DNA from: JACQZU01 sp041908165
Lineage (GTDB): Bacteria; Acidobacteriota; Holophagae; Holophagales; Holophagaceae
NCBI GenBank assembly: GCA_041908165.1
Contig: JAYRFV010000084.1
Location: 1-14,344, forward strand
Direction of reading: 5' to 3'
DNA: 14,344 nucleotides
Position 1 is the first letter of the stretch, and each line of letters starts with the position of its first letter. This document shows positions 13,846-14,344 of the stretch, piece by piece. The translations under genes were made by a program, and so were the position numbers. The notes beneath the pieces are model-generated. The model was not told where the DNA came from and did not search any database. It saw only the letters and a program-made list of their open reading frames with translations.

Positions 13846-14030
13846 GGTCGGGGCGAGAGGATTCGAACCTCTGGCACTGGCTGCGCCCGGGCCTCCGCTT
13901 CGCGGACCACACAGTGACGCTCGCGCGTGCCTGCGCTGGCCCCACCGGCGCGCCATTGCCTCTCGGAGGATCGAATTCCAATCGTTCAACAGGAAAAGGG
14001 GGAGGCCTGCGACCTCCCCCTTTTCTCATT
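13846..14030 (-). repeat. 185-bp tRNA-Pro trailer repeat, unit 2
   Basis: Near-identical to 14031-14215 over about 150 bp, with only a handful of substitutions (for example GCGGACC/GCAGACC and CCCCACC/CCCTACC). It begins (plus orientation) with a copy of the tRNA-Pro 3' end, including a fully paired T-arm AGAGG-TTCGAAT-CCTCT. The CCA has become CCC in this copy. It ends with a strong hairpin. Only the 3' quarter of the tRNA is present, so this is not a tRNA pseudogene in the usual sense. Confidence 0.9.
13994..14024 (-). terminator. Intrinsic terminator-like hairpin in repeat unit 2
   Basis: AAAAGGGGGAGG (13994-14005) and CCTCCCCCTTTT (14013-14024) form a perfect 12-bp stem around a 7-nt loop, with A/T tails on both sides. 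It can therefore act on either strand. It lies just downstream of the tRNA 3'-end copy at 14029-14056 on the minus strand. Confidence 0.75.
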
Positions 14031-14291
<261 letters not shown>

Positions 14292-14299
14292 TTCTTACG

Positions 14300-14305
14300 A
14301 CTATA
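14300..14305 (-). promoter_or_regulatory. Putative -10 box of tRNA-Pro
   Basis: On the minus strand TATAGT lies 8 nt before the mature tRNA 5' end, giving a very short leader for RNase P to remove. No clear -35 hexamer is seen; the expected position falls inside the hairpin at 14311-14332. Confidence 0.5.
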
Positions 14306-14310
14306 GCAAA

Positions 14311-14332
14311 GGGGCCGGGAAATCCCGGCCCC
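14311..14332 (-). terminator. Terminator hairpin upstream of tRNA-Pro
   Basis: GGGGCCGGGA and TCCCGGCCCC form a perfect 10-bp inverted repeat around AA, followed on the minus strand by TTT. It probably ends a minus-strand gene lying beyond the right edge of the window and insulates the tRNA promoter. Confidence 0.6.
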
Positions 14333-14344
14333 TTCGGCGTCGCG

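Overview
The window is about 14.3 kb of GC-rich bacterial DNA with strong G/C preference at third codon positions. The gene content is dominated by signalling proteins: a KdpDE-type pair, a multi-PAS hybrid kinase, and a 14-repeat propeller joined to a diguanylate cyclase. Together with the small secreted proteins and the short -10-like boxes just before start codons, this suggests a free-living environmental bacterium. Acidobacteriota of the Holophaga/Geothrix type is my best guess. It is an inference from style and not a proven assignment.

Layout. At 1-430 there is no convincing gene. This stretch holds a long direct repeat (two copies 236 bp apart) rich in perfect hairpins and containing pieces of tRNA T-arm. 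At 454-2696 (minus) lies a translationally coupled kdpD-like/kdpE pair. It is divergent from a KimA-type potassium importer at 2881-4800 (plus). The shared intergenic region carries an 11-bp-spaced direct repeat that looks like a response-regulator operator. At 4808-8035 (minus) is a very large hybrid histidine kinase (LytS-like membrane domain, four PAS, HisKA/HATPase, receiver), convergent with kimA. At 8152-10065 (plus) is an unusual reading frame. It joins a winged-helix/repeat protein to an M29-aminopeptidase-like protein, and the junction looks like intergenic DNA that lost its stop codon. At 10119-13055 (plus) is a two-component-type propeller/Y_Y_Y protein ending in an active-looking GGDEF domain. 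A probable 31-residue membrane microprotein (13140-13235, plus) and a small exported protein (13266-13652, minus) follow.

The right end (about 13660-14344) is a tRNA locus. An intact tRNA-Pro(TGG) with encoded CCA lies on the minus strand. Downstream of it come two near-identical 185-bp tandem units and one decayed unit. Each good unit carries a copy of the last ~28 nt of the tRNA gene (T-arm, acceptor, CCA) and a strong terminator-like hairpin. This resembles the layout of the E. coli tyrT/rtT repeats, but on a different tRNA and with unrelated unit sequence.

How the parts may work together. KdpD/KdpE probably sense K+ or turgor and control kimA through the intergenic operator, since no kdpFABC is in the window. 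The hybrid kinase and the propeller-GGDEF protein are separate membrane sensors that feed phosphorelay and c-di-GMP signalling. Three possible gene starts (kdpD, 8152, 9064) share a TAnnnT-N6-ATG arrangement, which suggests leaderless transcripts in this genome.
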